Assembly: GCF_963678635.1 (NCBI RefSeq)
Contig: NC_087062.1
Coordinates: 49,738,178-49,802,177, forward strand
DNA: 64,000 nt
Reading direction: 5' to 3'
Source: Symsagittifera roscoffensis
Lineage: Eukaryota > Xenacoelomorpha > Acoela > Convolutidae
The notes below the pieces were generated by a model. That model was not told where the DNA came from. It worked only from the letters and a program-made list of their open reading frames with translations, and searched no databases. The first letter of the stretch is position 1. Each line of letters opens with the position of its first letter. Positions 61,360 to 64,000 of the stretch are shown here, one piece after another. The position numbers and the translations under genes were made by a program.

Positions 61360-63360
61360 ATGATTAAAGCCACCATCCTATTTGTTATCGTATTTCTGGC
61401 CAATAACTCCAATGCAAGCGACTACGAAGACGCATTAAAAACTGGAATCGTATTTCATAAAGATAGTCAAATACTCCTCGCGGAAAAATTCATCAATGCA
61501 GAATTTTTTGTTCCATTCCCGAAATATCGTTTCACTATCCAAGACAATGTCACGCAATTACTTTCAATCCTGTCAACTAAATGGAAATCGAAGTCAACGG
61601 ACTGTAGCCTCAACTTTGCGAAAAGGTTCAACGCCAGCGTGGAATCCTTCAATGTTGATTGGATGCTCCGAAAACTGCAAAGTGAAGTTCAACTGGCACA
61701 AGACGAAGTATCGAGCATCAAATTTGAAACCTCTTATTTCCTTTACAAAGAAGCGGAAGAGAATCAATCGAGGAGAAGGCGAGGGGCGCCGATGCTACTG
61801 GCCACTCTCGCTGAAATTGGACTCTTTGGACCAGGTATTTTGATTGACGATTCCTCAAGTTGTGGACTACTAGGAATTTTTGGTACTTGCTAAGACAGAG
61901 GTCGAGAAAATGCCAAAATTATCAAGGAACTACCCGAATACATAATCAGGTTGACGGACTATGTTGCTGAATACAAAGAACAACAATTCAACAATCTTTC
62001 TGAAGTCAACAATATTCCGAAGGAAATAATTAGGAACCAACCAGAGAACTGGAAAGTGATTGAGGACCAGTTCAAGGTAATCAAAAACAGTTTCGAGATC
62101 CTGCGTGACTGTGATCAATACTTATTTTCGAATCAGCAACTCAATTTCAAATCTGATACAGCCGCCTCTCTTCCATCACTTCTGTATTCAGACGTTAAGA
62201 GTTACAGAGCAGCGCTGCACGCCTTCAAAACAAATATAATGAATGCCATACCTACATTGTTAAACAAGCGACTCACGATGTCGTTAGTCCCTAGAAACTC
62301 CGGGGATCGCAATTCTCAATTCAGTATACGAAAGCCAGAAAAACGCAGCAGACAGACTCACCTTGGCCATTCCGACAACCGATTTACACTCCTATTACGA
62401 TGCTTAACTTCTTCGAGACGTTGTGACGGTCATTGAATGCTTGCTAATGACATTAGCGATAACAATGTCGTCGAGTCTGACAGTCTTCTCGGTCTATCGG
62501 GCACACTTGATCTCAATGCCACCGCCGGAAAAATGAATGCGATCAGTTGGGAAACTGAAGGAGACTACTTCGCGGACTGGAGACTACTTCAGAGAACGGA
62601 ATGGAGACATCTGTGCTCACGCGAGAGCAAAATGAAATGTGTCTCGGTTCTTCTACATTTAGGATTTGCCACCAGACAATGGAAACCCAATTGGGTAGAT
62701 CGTCTTCTCTTGCAAACCCCTTCTGGCCAAACCCCGTAGCAACTTTGACCGTCTGTGAAACGGACAAGGTCATAATCCCTACGCCAGAAAAGGCTACGGA
62801 TTTGGGATATGGCATTTGGCTTATTACATCAGCTTCTTCATCTTTTTCTTTGTGGGAGTACAACCTGAATGAGGTTCACACTCCGTCTCGCAAAGAACAC
62901 TCAGGCTGCAACATATGCGTCATCACACTAGATTGCAGGACGCAATTAGCTTCCCGGAATATCAAGATTAGACCCGACCGTGGGAGTTGCGACGAAATTC
63001 CGGCAAGGCGAATCAACGTCAAACTGTCAGACCCATTGGAGCATCTCATGTCGGAAATTCCGGAAATAAAGGAACTACCATATTTTGGATCAAGGACAGA
63101 TGCGGGGATCAAACTTTTGGAAGAAGTAAAAGCGAAGCTTATCCATAGTCCGATTGTTACAAATATGGAACAGCTGGATGGAATTTTAAAACCTATTGCT
63201 CACGAAACTCTTGGAACCATCATTCGCGGACAAACTTGAAAGCTATATTCCGATAAAACTTTCATTGACTCTAACTGTAATTGTTTTTATTGGAAGTACA
63301 CTGCTTCAATGCTTGTCCACTTACCTCTTCCACCGATTCAAAGCAGTCAGGGACATCACT
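61360..63360 (+). mobile_element. Envelope-type glycoprotein fossil (retrovirus-like env)
   Basis: The 5' part begins with a clear signal peptide (MIKATILFVIVFLANNSNAS) and has a possible N-glycosylation site (FNAS) about 90 residues in. After about 140 residues comes a basic SRRRRGAP furin-like site, followed by a hydrophobic, Gly-rich stretch (MLLATLAEIGLFGPG) that looks like a fusion peptide. Further on are helix-rich segments and, near 63.25-63.33 kb, a membrane anchor (SLTLTVIVFIGSTLLQCL) with a short basic tail. This surface/fusion subunit layout is that of env genes of errantivirus-like and other invertebrate retroelements, including baculovirus F-like ones. The gene is broken in several places. 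Whether it belonged to the 45-58 kb element or to another one is not settled. Confidence 0.65.
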
Positions 63361-64000
63361 CCACGATTTTGAAAGACAGCACATGGAGATATTCGAATAA
63401 AGCCAGTAGTTTCAATGAATATCGATGAACGCGAGAGAGAGGAGAAGACTTAGGGAATCGAGAGAAGAATAGCAAATTAAGTATGCGGTCCTTGACGTGA
63501 TTGTCCAAACTCTTTCGGTGCCGCAGCAACGCAAATAAATGGAAGACGGCATATTGAATGACGAGACAAGATCAATGGAAAGCAGTAGAATGGATATGTC
63601 AAGATCGAGATCATTTGGCGGAATATCAGCAAAATGAGAGTAAAGGACAACTTCCAGAAACATTAACGGAGGAACCAAACTGACTCCGAACTCAAGAATT
63701 CTTGGTATACAGCCACTATCTCTTCAAATTGGTGCCCAGTACAACGATCCGACGGCCTAACTGTAAAAGGAAAAACTGAGATGCGAACATGTGGCCATTT
63801 CATCCCCATTAAGTGAAAACACGACTAAATCGTTTAATTGCTGAAACCATTTAACGTTTACTTTAATGACTCTCATGGTGGCTTATCTTTACCCAAAATC
63901 AATAAGTGCTAGCAGCGCTATCCACTTTTGCAGAAATCAAGGTCTAATCAAATTAATCTAATAAATCGATGACTCTTCAGAAGACTGCGCGCCATTCCTG
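63361..64000. other. 3' flank of the envelope fossil
   Basis: No firm coding frame. It could include the 3' untranslated part and LTR of the env-bearing element, but no repeat of this sequence was recognised elsewhere in the window. Confidence 0.4.

Noticed and set aside
1-64000. tRNA, rRNA, riboswitch or bacterial operon features
   Set aside because: No cloverleaf-like, rRNA-like or operon-like sequence was recognised by eye. A dedicated tRNA and structured-RNA scan would be needed to exclude small RNA genes.

Overview
The window is AT-rich animal (metazoan) DNA, very probably from an invertebrate. It has widely spaced short exons with GT-AG borders, long introns packed with repeats, a LINE relic, a protein-primed family-B DNA polymerase relic, Ty3/gypsy-type and envelope-gene fossils, and no bacterial gene organisation. 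I cannot name the species. No tRNA, rRNA or CRISPR array was seen.

Layout. (1) 838-44393, plus strand: part of one host gene encoding a PDZ-domain protein. Four exons (838-1084, 26967-27100, 27418-27584, 44282-44393) chain with matching splice phases. The gene is interrupted by introns of about 25.9, 0.3 and 16.7 kb. (2) Intron 1 holds a family-B polymerase relic (1.86-2.46 kb, minus), a LINE reverse-transcriptase relic (2.64-3.0 kb), and a direct tandem array (3.15-26.65 kb) of seven units of about 3.1 kb that are very alike. The units carry partly open frames of an unrecognised protein. (3) Intron 3 holds a poly-G/hairpin foldback cluster (28.0-28.7 kb), a decayed family-B DNA polymerase (29.2-32.8 kb, minus), and a second array (33.2-44.27 kb) that is a diverged relative of the first in the opposite orientation. 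The second array ends in a 3,001-bp direct duplication. (4) 45.0-58.4 kb: a broken Ty3/gypsy-type element whose gag-protease-RT part is tandemly repeated. Integrase is followed by an acidic/proline-rich tail and an OARD1-like macrodomain. (5) 58.4-61.05 kb: weak minus-strand remnants (a possible exon, an OTU-like stretch) and a convincing GC-rich last exon of a multi-pass membrane protein. (6) 61.36-63.36 kb: an envelope-type glycoprotein fossil.

The strongest structural points are these. Two related arrays in opposite orientation flank two exons of one gene, which could let intron RNA pair. A conserved short coding block (YDLVIT.HK) is shared between the diverged arrays, and one copy sits directly upstream of the polymerase relic. 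A macrodomain is joined to an LTR retroelement. All functional statements come from reading the sequence; no database search was possible.
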